Of a DNA stretch of 64,000 nt, positions 31,941 to 44,478 are shown piece after piece. The notes beneath the pieces are model-generated. The model ran no database searches. It was not told where the DNA came from and was given only the letters and a program-made list of their open reading frames with translations. Position 1 is the stretch's first letter. Each line of letters opens with the position of its first letter. The stretch is from Epiperipatus broadwayi (Eukaryota; Onychophora; Udeonychophora; Euonychophora; Peripatidae): contig JAQFVV010006452.1 in assembly GCA_028023455.1 (NCBI GenBank), forward strand, positions 922,501 to 986,500, read 5' to 3'. The position numbers and the translations under genes were made by a program.

Positions 31941-31952
31941 CATATCTTTGTC

Positions 31953-32870
31953 CTTCAAAAGTTAGTATAAAATACAAAACTTTTTATCTCTTACAATGTC
32001 AATAAGATGGTCTGCTTAATAAAATCTTCAATTGAAATGCAATATACTGTAGCTCCTATACAAATGAAACCAGTTATTCCAAAAGTATTTATAATGCATT
32101 GCTTGCAGTTATTATAAGCTAACTTTCATTTTATTGTTATTTATCATTTTTATAATTTTCTGTTTACTCCTGTTTAATTTCTTTTATCTTTTGTTTAATT
32201 TCTTTTAGGTACTCTCTTATGACATTCATAGAGGAGGTATCTATTAAATTTTTGATTGGTTTCTTAATTTCTCTTTTAACATTAATAAATATTTTTATTA
32301 TTATATTTATTAAATAATTTAGCTGATATTTGTTTACTGTGTCTGTCTATCAATTGTTCAATAGTTGTGTCTCATATTCTGAACTGAGCTTGTGTCAAGG
32401 GTAGGTAATTTATTTTATGTCTGGATGCTCATCATAATTAGTGAATATTTGGTCACCCCAAATAAATTTTCTAGGCTCATTAAGTAGCCTAGTGCTGCCC
32501 TCATGTGACAAGTTCCTAATACTGATGGATCTGATATATAACATTTTATTGAAATAGTGCAGCCAATGTGGGAGCTCAAGTTTAAAATCATTGGAGATTT
32601 TTTTTGAAACAAGTAGTGAAAGCCCAAAGAGTAGGTTGGTAAAATAGAAATTAAAATAATAAGAGGTCAGTCAGTGCTAGTAATGATATGTTTGAAAATG
32701 GAGGGTAGTTTAGAGTAGAGGTCATCAATTAATGAAATGACAAAAAAAATGTAATTATATATAAGACAACTCAGAATTTTAAGTATAAGTAAAGTTAGTT
32801 TTTTGTTTTAAAATAAAAAAGTTAGAGTATTAAAATAGATAAGTTTTGGTTTTCATTTTTAGAAGATGAA
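31953..32870. other. AT-rich DNA, one arm of an inverted repeat
   Basis: The segment 32155-32212 (TTCTGTTTACTCCTGTTTAA and following) is the reverse complement of 33012-33070. The frame 32415-32627 on minus is not recognised. No other feature is seen. Confidence 0.45.
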
Positions 32871-33990
32871 GACAGAAAATCCTATAGAAATGCAAGTGCT
32901 GATAAGTGGTATATTGGACATGTTAAACAAAACCCAGCTGTCAATAATGTTAGAAGTAATTCAAAATACACAAGAAAGAAAAAAAATTCAAATTTAAATA
33001 ATGTTAGGAATGAAAGAAATTAAACAAAAGATAAAAGAAATTAAACAGGAGTAAACAGAAAATGATAGAAATGATAAAAGAAGTTCAACATGATCTAAAA
33101 AAAGAAATTAAAAAAGTGAAACAAGAGATAAGGGGTAAAATAGATTGAAAATATGAAATAATATAGACAGTGGAGAAAGATTTAAGTCATGAGATGGAGG
33201 AAGTAGAACAAAAAATAAATGCAGTGGAAAAAATGGTAGTGAAATTAAAGAGAAGTTAAGATCAGAAGTATAAGAGAAGAGCAGATAAAAGAAGTTGTGA
33301 GTACTGAAATAATAAAAGAAGTTTTTAGGACAGAAATAATAGAATAGAATAAGGAGTATTTATATCTGAAGTATGAAATAGAGGTACAGACTGACCTAGA
33401 AATGAATAGGGAGCTTTGGTATATAGGAAATAAATTCAGTATCTCTAAAGGATGGCAGCGTGTAGAATGCAACCAATATTTACAAAATCTAATTTGGTAA
33501 AATGATAGCTATGTAATAAAAGAAGAGCAAGATAACAAATTTAATCAAGACATTCTAGGCAAGTGGTTAAGGAAGAATCAAAAAGTGTGTAAGGAATGAG
33601 TTAAAGTATGTGAAAATACACTGATATATAATTGTTTACAATATTCACAATGAAAGATATAAAACTATAGGGAAAAAAGTTTTCAGTGGAAAGTTTCCTA
33701 ACAATACCACAAGTGTGGAATGTAAATTCTAGTTTTATGCAGATAAGAAAATCTTTAACTTATTTTGCAGCTATAAAGACTTTCTTAAATAAAGCTTATA
33801 GCTTAGCAAAATATCAAAATTTGGGCTAAGCTAAAAATTCATAAACATAAAAAAGACCAAACTCAAATAGATTAACTGAGCATTGTATCAAACCTTCAAG
33901 TTAAACTAGTTAAAAAAAAGGAAGTTCAACTGGCAAAAAGATCAAACTTACATTAAACAAACCAGAAAATAAGAAGTTAATTGAGAGTAC
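32870..33990 (+). pseudogene. Lys/Glu-rich coiled-coil-like decayed reading region, unknown
   Basis: The plus strand reads as repeated Lys/Glu/Ile-rich pieces (KEIKQKIKEIKQE, SHEMEEVEQKINAVEKMVVKLK) and then AAIKTFLNKAYSLAKYQNLG, interrupted by many stops. The composition fits a coiled-coil protein such as a retroelement ORF1 or gag-like product, but no diagnostic motif is visible. It could also be purine-rich DNA that happens to translate this way. The 33012-33070 part has an inverted partner at 32155-32212. Confidence 0.35.
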
Positions 33991-34139
33991 TACGACAATA
34001 CAAATGGTCTGCAAAATTTTAATTTCTGGTATGTCAAAATTTTTAAATGTTTAAAATATAAAATAAATTTCAAATAATAAAAAAATTTCATTTAGTTTTT
34101 TTCCTGGCATAAGAAACAGCTGAGACAAATATTTCTCTA

Positions 34140-34144
34140 CATCT

Positions 34145-34190
<46 letters not shown>

Positions 34191-34357
34191 AGATCCTATA
34201 TATATATATATAGGAGAGGTGGATTTTAGCTATAATTTCTATTTGTAAATCAATTTTAAAAAATTTCCATTTTAATTTTATTTAACATGTGTTAATAAGC
34301 ATTTATTTTTATATAGCACTGTGTAAACACAGTGCTATATAAAAATAAATGCTTATT
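34140..34357. repeat. (TA)n palindromes and a perfect 30-bp hairpin
   Basis: CTCAAA-(TA)n-TTTGAG at about 34142-34191 and a second TA tract at 34198-34212 are self-complementary. A separate perfect hairpin has arms 34294-34323 and 34328-34357 (AATAAGCATTTATTTTTATA plus TAGCACTGTG) around a four-base TAAA loop. The hairpin would form a stable cruciform or RNA stem. Confidence 0.9.
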
Positions 34358-36425
34358 TACATATGATCAAGTTTCAGTTAGATAGACATTTAGTAAATTC
34401 TAGACAATTTCACCAACGTCATTCATTCAGACATCGTAAATAGTAATTTTCCTCACGCTTTCCTTGCCAGTACTTCAGATTTGCTCATACATAAGCATTT
34501 GAGTTGTAGGAATAGGTGGATTCATTTTATTCCTGCATAAATACTATATCTTGTATTGGGAAGGAAAGTATTCATTTATTATTAACACTCGCAAAGCGCA
34601 TGCACAATTAGCTTTTAACATGTGTTGTAAAAGTGCTATTACATGTATATATGCACACACATACAAATTGGCAAAATAATTTTGTTTCATGTAAATTTTT
34701 TTTCAAAACAAGTAATAAATAAATTCTTTATCTTTTGTATAATATTATTTTAAAACTTTGTAAAACAATTTTAAATTGTTGTAATAAAAAAATATGAGTT
34801 AAGACTATTCACATAAGTCATGTAGTAAAAGTAATTAGTATGTAATGTAGAAATAATTAATTAAAAACCTTGCTTATTTTTGAAATAATTATAGGAATGT
34901 CTTATTTTTTTTAAAAAACCTGATTTATGTAAAAATGTATTTATAGAAAAATTTGTGTGTAGAGCAATGGACCAGGAAGATATAAGAACTCCCCAAAATC
35001 TATTGTTTCATACAATCTGGTATACAAAAGCTCTTCATTCATTAATAGCATCTATGGGGTCATTTCAAGTGATGCATTCATTAGAAACATTACCTTAAGC
35101 ATTCACTATGTTTTTCTATAATATTAGTTCACATTGTAGTCCAAATGCTGAGACATTTATTCTGTGTGACAAGTCACACTTGTCAGATCTTTCATAAAAA
35201 TTAGATACATCGCTAACAGTTCTTAACATGTGACCTGCAACAGTACAATGAACTCATCAATTTTTCTTAGTGCTGTTTTTTTAAATATGTTGAGCAAGGC
35301 ACTTCACCAACACAAACTATGTGTTCTAGATCAAACCTCTATCACCAACATGTCACAAAATCATAAATATTTAGAAAGCTGACTCATAAAGCCAAACTTT
35401 CACAGAAGACTCTCAACTGACCACCCTAACAAGTACAAATGTCAAATGAACAAAAAACTACTATTTCAATCAACCAGGAAAGCTAAAGCAATAATCTTGA
35501 TGGGTCTTTGGGGTAATATAAACTTTTATATATCACAATAAGCCAGGTTTTATTAGGTGTTTTCATGTTGTATATGTGTATTTATTTTTTATTAACTATA
35601 ATTCGAGATTTAAAAATGTAATTCTTTCTTTATGAGTGGTTTTAACATTGAGAAGTATATAAAATATACTTCACAATGCAATGCTATTGTGACAATTCTC
35701 CTGCTACAATACTCTTATAATCATTAGGAAAACTTCCTCAATAAGCAATGACTAATATAATATTTCATGTAAATAAAAAAATAACTACTCCTTTACAATC
35801 TAAGATTCCTAAAAATAAAAACATTAACCAAATTACATTAACTTCAAATAATTGATGCTGTCCTATGGCTATCTCAGGGATCATAAGTATTCTATTCTAA
35901 AATCCAATATAACAATTAGATTGATAATTAAATAATTGAATCACAAGAGGGATTTTACTGGGATCCAACCATTTAATAAAAACATACTATTACAAACCTT
36001 GATTAACCTTCTATTGGAAACTTAATCTAACAATAATACTAAGACATGGAAATTAACACCCATTAGCTACTCATTACTTTCCCTTAAATAATTTATTCTA
36101 CTTTTTCTAAAATTTATTCTCAAATTTATGATAACAACAATTACTCTAGAATATTTATTTTCTTATAATCAAAGCTTCATCACATCATTGTTATCTACCA
36201 AGTCTAATTCAATGAAATATATCTCTTAGTTAGTTAGCATTCACCCAATGTAATTAACTCCTTCAGAATTAGAAACCTTAAAATATATTTGGTTAGTAAC
36301 TTATACTCTGAAATTATAATACTTTTAAATTATGATATAACATATATTTCAACTTAAATTACAAAATTAGAATGTGACTCTCTAACATATTGCTAATTTT
36401 TATTATATGCTCTCCATTTTGTAAT
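34358..36425. other. AT-rich DNA, no gene recognised
   Basis: A less AT-rich patch at 34950-35520 (GCAATGGACCAGGAAGATAT and following) has no coding frame of note and no repeat I recognise. Confidence 0.35.
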
Positions 36426-36431
36426 ATTTAA

Positions 36432-36755
36432 TAGTACAATTTATCCAAACCACTTCAAACACTTTTTAGCAAAATTCTTTATTTGTACATATACATACAC
36501 CTACACTTCAACTGACCTGCAGTCTTCTTCAGAGCAAGTCTATTTTGATCAAAATAGACTTGCTCTGAAAAAGACTGCAGGTCAGTTGAAACATTATCAA
36601 AATAGACTTGGTCTGAAGACTGCAGGTCAGTTGAAACATTATCAAAATAGACTTGCTCTGAAGAAGACTGCAGATCTGTCAAAATGTAGATGTATGATTA
36701 TGTACAAATAAAGATTTTTTCTAAAAAGTATTTGAAGTGGTTTGGATAAATTGTA
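36432..36755. repeat. Family G palindrome enclosing tandem 57-68 bp repeats
   Basis: The outer arms (CAATTTATCCAAACCACTTC at the left end, inverted at 36731-36755) pair across the element. The centre holds near-repeats of ATCAAAATAGACTTGCTCTG, AAGACTGCAGGTCAGTTGAA, ACATT. Each repeat contains CTGAAGA, a pairable GACTG...CAGTT and GAAAC, which resembles two-thirds of a hammerhead core. No stem I partner follows GAAAC, so I do not call a ribozyme. The minus-strand frame 36479-36682 (TDLQSSSEQVYFDNVS repeats) is produced by this array. Confidence 0.75.
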
Positions 36756-38185
36756 TTTATAGGATATTATGGCAAAAATAAAGAAAATTGTAATTTTGGT
36801 AATATTTAATAATATTTTTCATATAACTCTTCAAAATTCTTTTGCATCTAATAAAAATATGAAGTAGCATAGGCTTTCTTTAATATAGTTATAATTTAAA
36901 ACTATTGATAGTTAATGTATTAATTATAAGCTCTTAAGCATAACTTCTCAAATGAGACATGTAATCATAATTTGATATGTATAATTTTATGTAGATAATG
37001 TACTTTATTGATATGACCTCATCATGGAAATGACTCTCAGACTCAATAAAATTACTATGATAAAGTTTAAATCAAAATATTCATTTATTTACAACACTAA
37101 GAATAAATAACAAACATTTATACATATAAAGTTAAATACTTCATTATATAAGCATTAAATTGTTTTACACATTCACAACAAATTAGTTACATTATTTACA
37201 AATAAACATAATCGTTATTATATACATTTAACCCTTCCCTTAGTTTGTCTTTTAGTTATTTATAAATTCATTATTTTATTATGTATGCTTTCATAGTAAT
37301 CTGATATATTTGCATCATTCATGAGCTATCTGAGATCTTCACAATCATTTTCCATATTACCTGATATTTTGTAACTCCCAATATATTGATCATCTTGTAA
37401 TAATTAAATTATATTTAAAATTTGGTTTAAAATATTACACTTTCATCTTAGTAACAAAGTTATTACTGATGTGGTAAATATATTTTAAAAAAGACAATAT
37501 TTATGATGTATTTAAAATGAATAAAAATTATTTTTTTCATATAATGCAATTCATTTATGTGTTCATTTTCTTTCTTACTTGTGTTTTCTGTTAATCTTAG
37601 ATCTCAGTTATTCTTATTCATATATGATCATTTATTCAAGTTTTATTCAACTATATAGAACATTTGTTCTGTACATGGTTTTACTACCTACAGGCTGATC
37701 TGTCCAGATTTAGAAAAAAAAACTATAGAATCCTTTAAAATATTGAGTCTACCTTTGATGCATGCTATATTAATATTTATTATGAAACTTTATAAAAATG
37801 AGCAATTGACTTTATTAAATACTATCCTAATAGAGAGATGGAAATTTCTTTCATTTATGAGATTTTCTTAATGAACTTATCCCAATTTTATCCTGGCTTC
37901 TTCAATAAGCACTTACTGTATGTACCACGCTCATTTCTTTGCCAAAAATCCCCTCGTTTCATTCCAATAACTATCTGGGTATCACAAAGATTGCACCCAC
38001 TTAACTATTCATCAGTTCTTTAGAATGACATTTTATATATCTTATCCTGGAATTTTAACTCACCTTCTTCTACAGTGTATTTAGCATCTAATATTTTACC
38101 AATTCTATACTAATAATATAATATATTTTTCCCATGTAATACTTCTCTATCTATGTTTGCAATCATGTGACAAAACAATAATCTG

Positions 38186-38275
<90 letters not shown>

Positions 38276-40532
38276 CATCATCATCATCAATAAGATATTT
38301 TTTTCTTTATAACAAATGAGATCATAATATTGTATTACACCAACATTCATTCTTTCTTACTTTCATAAATACATTATATTTTATAATATATTTATTATTC
38401 TTTTCTGGAAAACCTATCAAATTTTATTTATGCTCACTAGTTCATTTCTCACTTTGTTTAATATGTTTTAATAATAATAAATTTGAAATATCTTTTAATG
38501 CATTTTATCACACTTAATTTTCTAAATATATCTAATGGCTCAAAATACACAGCTTTAACACTATATTATTATAACTCATAATTACTCTCTTCCTATATTT
38601 AAACATATCTTTAATATTATATATCAAATTGCAAACATAAATTCTTTAAATTGTCACTATGACAAATACTTTGCATTTATATTTCATTTTAAACAAGAAA
38701 AATATTAGTGATAAATTTAAAATTAAAATCTTTTTTTTAAAAACCCATTTCCAGTTTCTATTTTAATATCACAATGTTTACTCTAAAAATGTTCACCATT
38801 CTTCATGCATTTGTGTTTCTCCTCTCTTTATATTGCTAAATGACATGTATAGTTAAACAAAACATCAAACAACAAGCACAAATGATGGCACAAAATTTTC
38901 AATCAGATGCATCCTTCCTAGCTAGTTTTAAAGTTGTATTGTGTATAATGCTGATTTTTAAAATCCACTATGAAAGGTTTGATGAATATTCTAAATAAAT
39001 CTCCACTTTATTCTCCCATGCTGCACAAGCTTTTAAACATGTTCAAATGAGTCACCAATAAGTTTACTTTCTGATTTCTCTCCTTTTCCTGGTGTTCATT
39101 AGTCTTGTAAAAAAATTTTAAGCACATATTGGATAATTAATTGAAATTTCTAGCTTGTAGTAAATTTTGATCTCAGTTATCTTTGCTCATTTATCATTAA
39201 AAGTTATACAGATTTTTTTTTTCTAAATATAAGTTAAACATTTTTTTCAAAATTTTGCAAAAAAAAAATATTTTTTATGAATCAATTGTTTAATTCAAAA
39301 TGAAGATTACTTTTTTTTCATATATCCCCTCATAACTAATTAACTATTTTTGACATTGGAAAAACTCTCCATATTGCTATCAACTTTACAAATTTAGTTC
39401 TAGCAATTTTTAATCTGTTTTTCACATTTAATCTATGATCAATAAAAATGCTTAATTTAAAATAGATAAATGAATGTTTTCTTACATGACCACAGTTACA
39501 TTTCTTTTTGAAGCAATATAGTTGTTTTTCCTTTATTATGGTTATCCTAGACAAAATTAAAATAACAACTTTGATTTTTTTGAACTCTTTTATGGTATTA
39601 CCTTGGCTAGAAATAGATGATTAGAATTGGTAACCAAGTCATAATGAAGATTCATTTATTCACTCCATAGCATTAATAATTACTTTAAAAGTATATTTTA
39701 TATCCTTAAATAGCTTTGTGAATATGATTTTTTTTTCTGCTTAAGACTTTAAATATTTTTAAATTTTATAATTGTTTTTATGGAGAAAACAAAAATCAAG
39801 ACTGCTATCTACTTTATCAGTTTTCTTGAATATTTTTACTTTAATTGTTTGCATGATTTTTTATTGTAAAAAAACCCTAGGATAAAGTAACATTAGAAAA
39901 TTATCGACTTGACTCTCATTGGTCAATTTCCCAAATCAACTATTATAACTTTTAAGCAAAATGTTTTTCTATTTCTATTTGGAATATTAAAATCAATAAA
40001 TATTTTACAAATGAAATTAATTTAAATCATTACTTGAAAGCCATAGTTCTGATTCTAACAATATTTTTAATAAATGACATTATTAATTGAATTTGAATAT
40101 AAAATTTATAATAAATATTTATACTTAAAACATATTATTATTATGACAATTTTAAAATAAATTATTATTTTGTAGTAAATAAATGTTCCTTCTTTCATTA
40201 ACTACAATTTTAGATTTTTAGCTCTTAAAGGAACATTGCATGAAAACAAATTAAAGTCAAATTTATAAGCAATGATGTTTATTTAAATGGACAAAGATTG
40301 TATTAAAATTTATATAGTAGATTATAATATAAATTATTTGTAATTAACATTGATTCTTAAATTCTACGGAATTCTCTTTTAAATCTTTATGTATTAAGTT
40401 ATTTATTACTGTTATACCCAAGTTTATAGCATTACTATTATCTTAATTTGAAATTTAAAATTTTGGAACTATAATTTATATTTTATATGCCATTCTTAGC
40501 ATGGATAACTTATCAAAAGGTTACTATATATA
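36756..40532. other. AT-rich DNA; possible old LINE scrap at 39336-39554 (minus)
   Basis: The minus-strand frame 39336-39554 contains FIDHRLNVKNRLKIARTKFV. This resembles the segment between the YLG box and the C-terminus of non-LTR reverse transcriptases (IKxRIxIARxxFxKL). No further RT motif is seen nearby, so this is tentative. The other frames here, such as 37838-38023, are unrecognised. Confidence 0.35.
38189..38288. repeat. (TTA)n microsatellite ending in (TCA)n
   Basis: About 85 bp of uninterrupted TTA units followed by five ATC units. The poly-Ile frame on minus is an artefact of this tract. Confidence 0.97.
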
Positions 40533-40914
40533 TATCATCATCATCAACCATTATCAATCCACTGCAGGATGAAGGTCTCTCCAAGTTCAATCCATCTTTT
40601 CCTATCTTTAGCTTCTCTTCTCCACATCACCCCTGTACACTTTCTTATTTCATCCACCCATCTAACATGTGGTCTCTTTCTGGGTCTTTTACAATCTCTT
40701 GGAATCCAGTTTAAAATTTCAATTGTCCATCTGTTATCATCTCTTCTAACAATATGTCCAGCCCAACTCCACTTCAGTCTTTTAATTTTTTCAATGAGGT
40801 CAGTAACACTTGTTTGTTCTCTTACCCATACATTGCATTTTTGATCCCTTCTTGTTATTCCCAACATGCATCTCTCCATACTTCTTTGAGTGGTCTGAAG
40901 TCTCTGTATATATT
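40533..40914 (-). pseudogene. RTE-type LINE 3' fragment with intact C-terminal frame
   Basis: Minus-strand reading from 40879 gives MERCMLGITRRDQKCNVWVR, TDLIEKIKRLKWSWAGHIVR, RRDDNRWTIEILNWIPRDCK, RPRKRPHVRWVDEIRK and WRREAKDRKRWIELGETFIL. It stops at 40544 just before the (TGATGA) 3' end. This is the least damaged C-terminus of the family in the window. It matches the C-terminal tail common to RTE-like RT proteins. The element is truncated at the 5' side near 40914, so the RT and endonuclease are missing. Confidence 0.88.
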
Positions 40915-40982
40915 ATCAAATCAAAAGAAAAAAATGATATTTAAACTTGGGAAACGATTGAGTTAAAAACAAATACTTCTCT

Positions 40983-41090
40983 TTTTTTTCTCATGTGTCA
41001 TAGCATCAGCCAGGACGCAAACCCACTAACTGGGGACAACTGCTTGTAAAGCAGCTATCGCTGACCTCTCGACCACCAATGCTTGACAAA
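40983..41090 (-). mobile_element. tRNA-derived SINE
   Basis: The minus-strand copy has CAAGCATTGGTGGTCGAGAG, then GGGTTTGCGTCCTGGCTGAT, then GCTATGACACATGAG and an A-run. It lies about 70 bp beyond the 5' truncation point of the LINE fragment. The target duplication is unclear. Confidence 0.8.
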
Positions 41091-41593
41091 GATTCTGTTA
41101 GAGAAAACAAGGAATTTCAGAAAATGGTGGTCTTTAATTTATCTACCTAGTAAAACTCTTGTTCTATTTATAATACACATTTATTAATAGAAGTTTTAGT
41201 TATAGGAAAATAAAGTTAACCACTATCAGCACTGTGGTGTTTTGGATAAACAGTGACTTCTGACTAGTAATTAGCTTTACAATAATAAATTGTTGTTTTT
41301 TTTTGGAGGGGGGGGGTTCTTATTATATTTTGATACCTTTTCAAATTCTCAGCAATAAAAAAATTAGTTCTTTAAAAAAAACAAAGCATCCTGTATAAAT
41401 TTTACTAATAATAAAATAAAAATTAACATATATTTTCTTAGGATTAAAATTAAAATATATTTGAATAATATATTTATTATTATTATATTTTCACCAATAA
41501 AATTTATTTGTGAAAAATGTTTTTTTTATATATTTATTTCTATTTATTTGTAATAAAAGTTACAAAAATGTATTTAAAAATATGATTTTCTAA

Positions 41594-41690
41594 TCAAGCG
41601 TTGGTGGCCCAGTGGTTAGCACAGCCGCCTTACAAGCAGTATTCTGGGTTCGTTTCGCGGCCGATGCTTCGACACATGAAAAAAAAAAAA
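41594..41690 (+). mobile_element. tRNA-derived SINE, short subtype, with target duplication
   Basis: It starts TCAAGCGTTGGTGGCCCAGT and has GGTTAGCACAGCCGCC. Relative to the long subtype it lacks the spacer before GGGTTCGTTTCGCGGCCGAT. It ends GACACATG plus A12. Flanks ATATGATTTTCTAA and ACATGATTTTTCTAA look like a target duplication. GGCCCAGTGG is closer to a canonical A box than in the long subtype. Confidence 0.82.
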
Positions 41691-42758
41691 CATGATTTTT
41701 CTAAATTCAATACATTCAGGTTAAAGAAGAAATCATATTTTCTATCTTTTATCATTTAGCTAATGAAACTAAATCTTAATTTAATCAACTAACTTTACTT
41801 ATAGTTAATTCATCTAGAACATTAGAGTATTAGAAAATTTTTAATATTCAACAATTTTATTTTCAAAATATTGTCATTTATTTTAGTATAACCTTATGTT
41901 AAGCTCAATAATTTTATTTTTATTTCATTTTTAAAAAATGTTTTGCAAAAGATATATCTACACATGAAGATGTATCTGAATTCATCACGTACATTTCAAT
42001 ATATTTAATATAATATAAACGATAAAAGATTTATCTATATATTAGTGATCACAATTACGTATTCTTAGATTACAGAAAAAAATTCTCAATAGAAAACTTT
42101 TATTTTATTTATATTAGATAGTTTCCATGTTTAACATAAAATTTAAAAGTACTTCTATAGAATAATAATATAATTTTTAAAACTTTGAGATAAAAAACAC
42201 CTGTTTAATCTTGAATTATTAATTTCTGTTTTTATACCAATATATTTTCTATTTAATGTCTCTTGAGTTCTTGCATTCCTAAGTGTATAGCTCTATTCTT
42301 AAAAGGTTTTTTTTTTAAAAAAAAAAACCATCTAAGTGCATATCTAAGTTTTACTAAATAGATTGCATTAATACATATTATTTGTCTACAAAATAAAAAA
42401 ACTCAACTCTTAATATTTGTTTTAGATTTTTCAACATTGTAAATTATATTTTTAAATATTTAAAACATCTCAATGCAGGTAAACTATTACTTAAGTATTA
42501 TCCCCCTTATTTATTCTGAATAAACTAAGAATTCGCTAATTCTTTATTTTGAATTTTTCAAAAATGAATTTTATATATTAAAAATAAAAATAAACTGTAA
42601 ATTAAAATTTATAAGTTTCTTGTAGTAGTCAGACTGAATTTATATAAGTAAAAGTTCAAATGAACTAAATTAGAAAGGAATATTATACTAATGTACTCAA
42701 AATTGACTTTATGATTCCAAAACGTCTTGAAAAAGAGCTCTATGATTACAAATCAAAT
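41691..42758. other. AT-rich DNA, nothing recognised
   Basis: A T9 run followed by an A10 run at about 42308-42327 forms a small palindrome. No gene is supported. Confidence 0.35.
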
Positions 42759-42770
42759 ATTTCATCGTCA

Positions 42771-42876
42771 TCAAGCATTGGTGGTCGAGAGGTCAGTGAC
42801 AGATGCTTTACAAGCAGTTGTCCCAAGTTAGCGGGTTCGCTTCCTGGCTGATGCTATGACACATGAGAAAGAAAAT
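42771..42876 (+). mobile_element. tRNA-derived SINE with target duplication
   Basis: TCAAGCATTGGTGGTCGAGA to GCTATGACACATGAG. Flanks ATTTCATCGTCA (42759-42770) and AATTCATCATCA (42877-42888) form a 12-bp duplication with two mismatches. Former CpGs in the B-box region have become TpG or CpA (TTCCTGGCTGATGC). Confidence 0.83.
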
Positions 42877-43081
42877 AATTCATCATCATCAGTGATATTT
42901 TGCCATTGGTGATATTGTAATGTTTGATAGTTAAAATTTATTATAAAGCAATAATCCTGCTATTAGAAGATATTTCTCAAACTATTAAACCTATATCTAA
43001 TTTTATGTATATATTTTTTTGATATGATTACTTTTTATTTTACTTTCTATCTCAAAAATAAATGGTTATGTAAAAATAAGA

Positions 43082-43420
43082 TTAACAGAGGCAAAACTCT
43101 TCATACAGTAATTCCACCTAGTGCAAGACACAGAAATCAATGGATGCAACAAGATTTATGCATGAAATCCTTATCTAGTGTTTATTCATCCAATATCTCC
43201 AGACTAGTTTCTAGCTTGTGACTTTGGATCTGAGAGCACTGCAACTAGATCTTAGGATATTGAATGAGTAAGCACTAGATAGAGATTTTATACACAAGTC
43301 TTCCTGCATCCATTGATTACTCCAGTTTGCACTGAGGGCGCTACTGTATGGAGAGTTTTGTCTCTGTGTTAGCAGCTTGTGTAAGCACAAAGAATGATTG
43401 ATGATCATGTGATGTTTAGT
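43082..43420. mobile_element. Family C, copy C6 (ribozyme core deleted)
   Basis: Full-length foldback: AGGCAAAACTCTTCATACAG on the left and TATGGAGAGTTTTGTCTCTG plus ATGATCATGTGATGTTTAGT on the right. The centre reads AGACTAGTTTCTAGCTTGTG and then jumps to ACTTTGGATCTGAGAG. The CTGATGA half of the core, which other copies hold at that point, has been deleted. The short frames here arise from the repeat. Confidence 0.78.
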
Positions 43421-44192
43421 GGCTTAAAATAGAATTACAAAATTTGAAAGCTTTTCTAAGAATCTTTATTTTTATAATAATTATTGTTAGAAAAATTATT
43501 CTAAATGTCACAGTAATTAAAAACAGAAGCAATCAAATACATTTATTGACCAAAACAATTTATTTTTTCAATTTATGACCCCAACTTTACTAATTTTGAA
43601 AATTTCTGCGGATTATTATAAAATGAGCTTCTTTTAATTATTAAATTTTTATTTTACCTCACATTTTGATAGAAATAGTATAAATAAAATAACAGTTATT
43701 TTTTGTTAGAGATTACAATTTTATATATATAGAACCAAAACATTTTTTTAGATTGAAACTCGGTGATGTATCAAGCTTTATGATGAACCTTATACAAGTG
43801 TATATTTAGTGTATTTTTATATGAATAAAATTTAAAAATTACATCACAAAAAAATATATACAACTAAAAAATAATTTATACATATTATTTTAAATTTGTA
43901 TATTTCAATATTTTATGGTCCTCATAATGTCTTTATGTTTTCATGCATTTTACAACATTTTGCTCTTATAAATGATATGACCTAAGTCAGATTAGACTGT
44001 CACAGGAAGTAACATTACATTGACTGCCTATAAACACACCATTACCCAATGTGATCAAAGTTTTATCAAGCTTAGATATTAAACAAGTTATACTATTGCC
44101 ATAAGAATATTGACAAGTAATAACAATATATGCAATGAGAAAATAATGTGTATATTTGTCTGAAGGTTAGTGATGATGGTATATTATTAGAT
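43421..44192. other. AT-rich DNA, nothing recognised
   Basis: No supported feature is present. Confidence 0.35.
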
Positions 44193-44478
44193 ATGATATG
44201 TTGGACTATTTTCATCATTTATGAGTGAATGTTGAATGTATAGAAAATTTTAAACTTTCCAAATACAAATAAGTTGTTAGTAATAACACACAAATAGACA
44301 ACACATGTTAATTACTAACCTGTGTTGTCTATTTGTGTGTTACTAACCTGTGTTTTCTATTTGTGTGTTATTACTAACAAGTTGCTTGTATTTGAAAAGT
44401 TTAAATAAAGTTTAAAATTTTCTATACATTCAACATTTACTCATAGATGATGAAAATAGTCCAACATATCACATCTAC
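44193..44478. repeat. Family D foldback element (D2), complete palindrome
   Basis: ATATGTTGGACTATTTTCAT at the left end pairs with ATGAAAATAGTCCAACATAT at the right. The arms run about 115-120 bp and include AACACACAAATAGACAACAC. The centre has a partial tandem duplication of CTGTGTTGTCTATTTGTGTG. It has no coding capacity. It defines family D, with D1 at 28497-29010 and D3 at 50215-50395. Confidence 0.85.
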
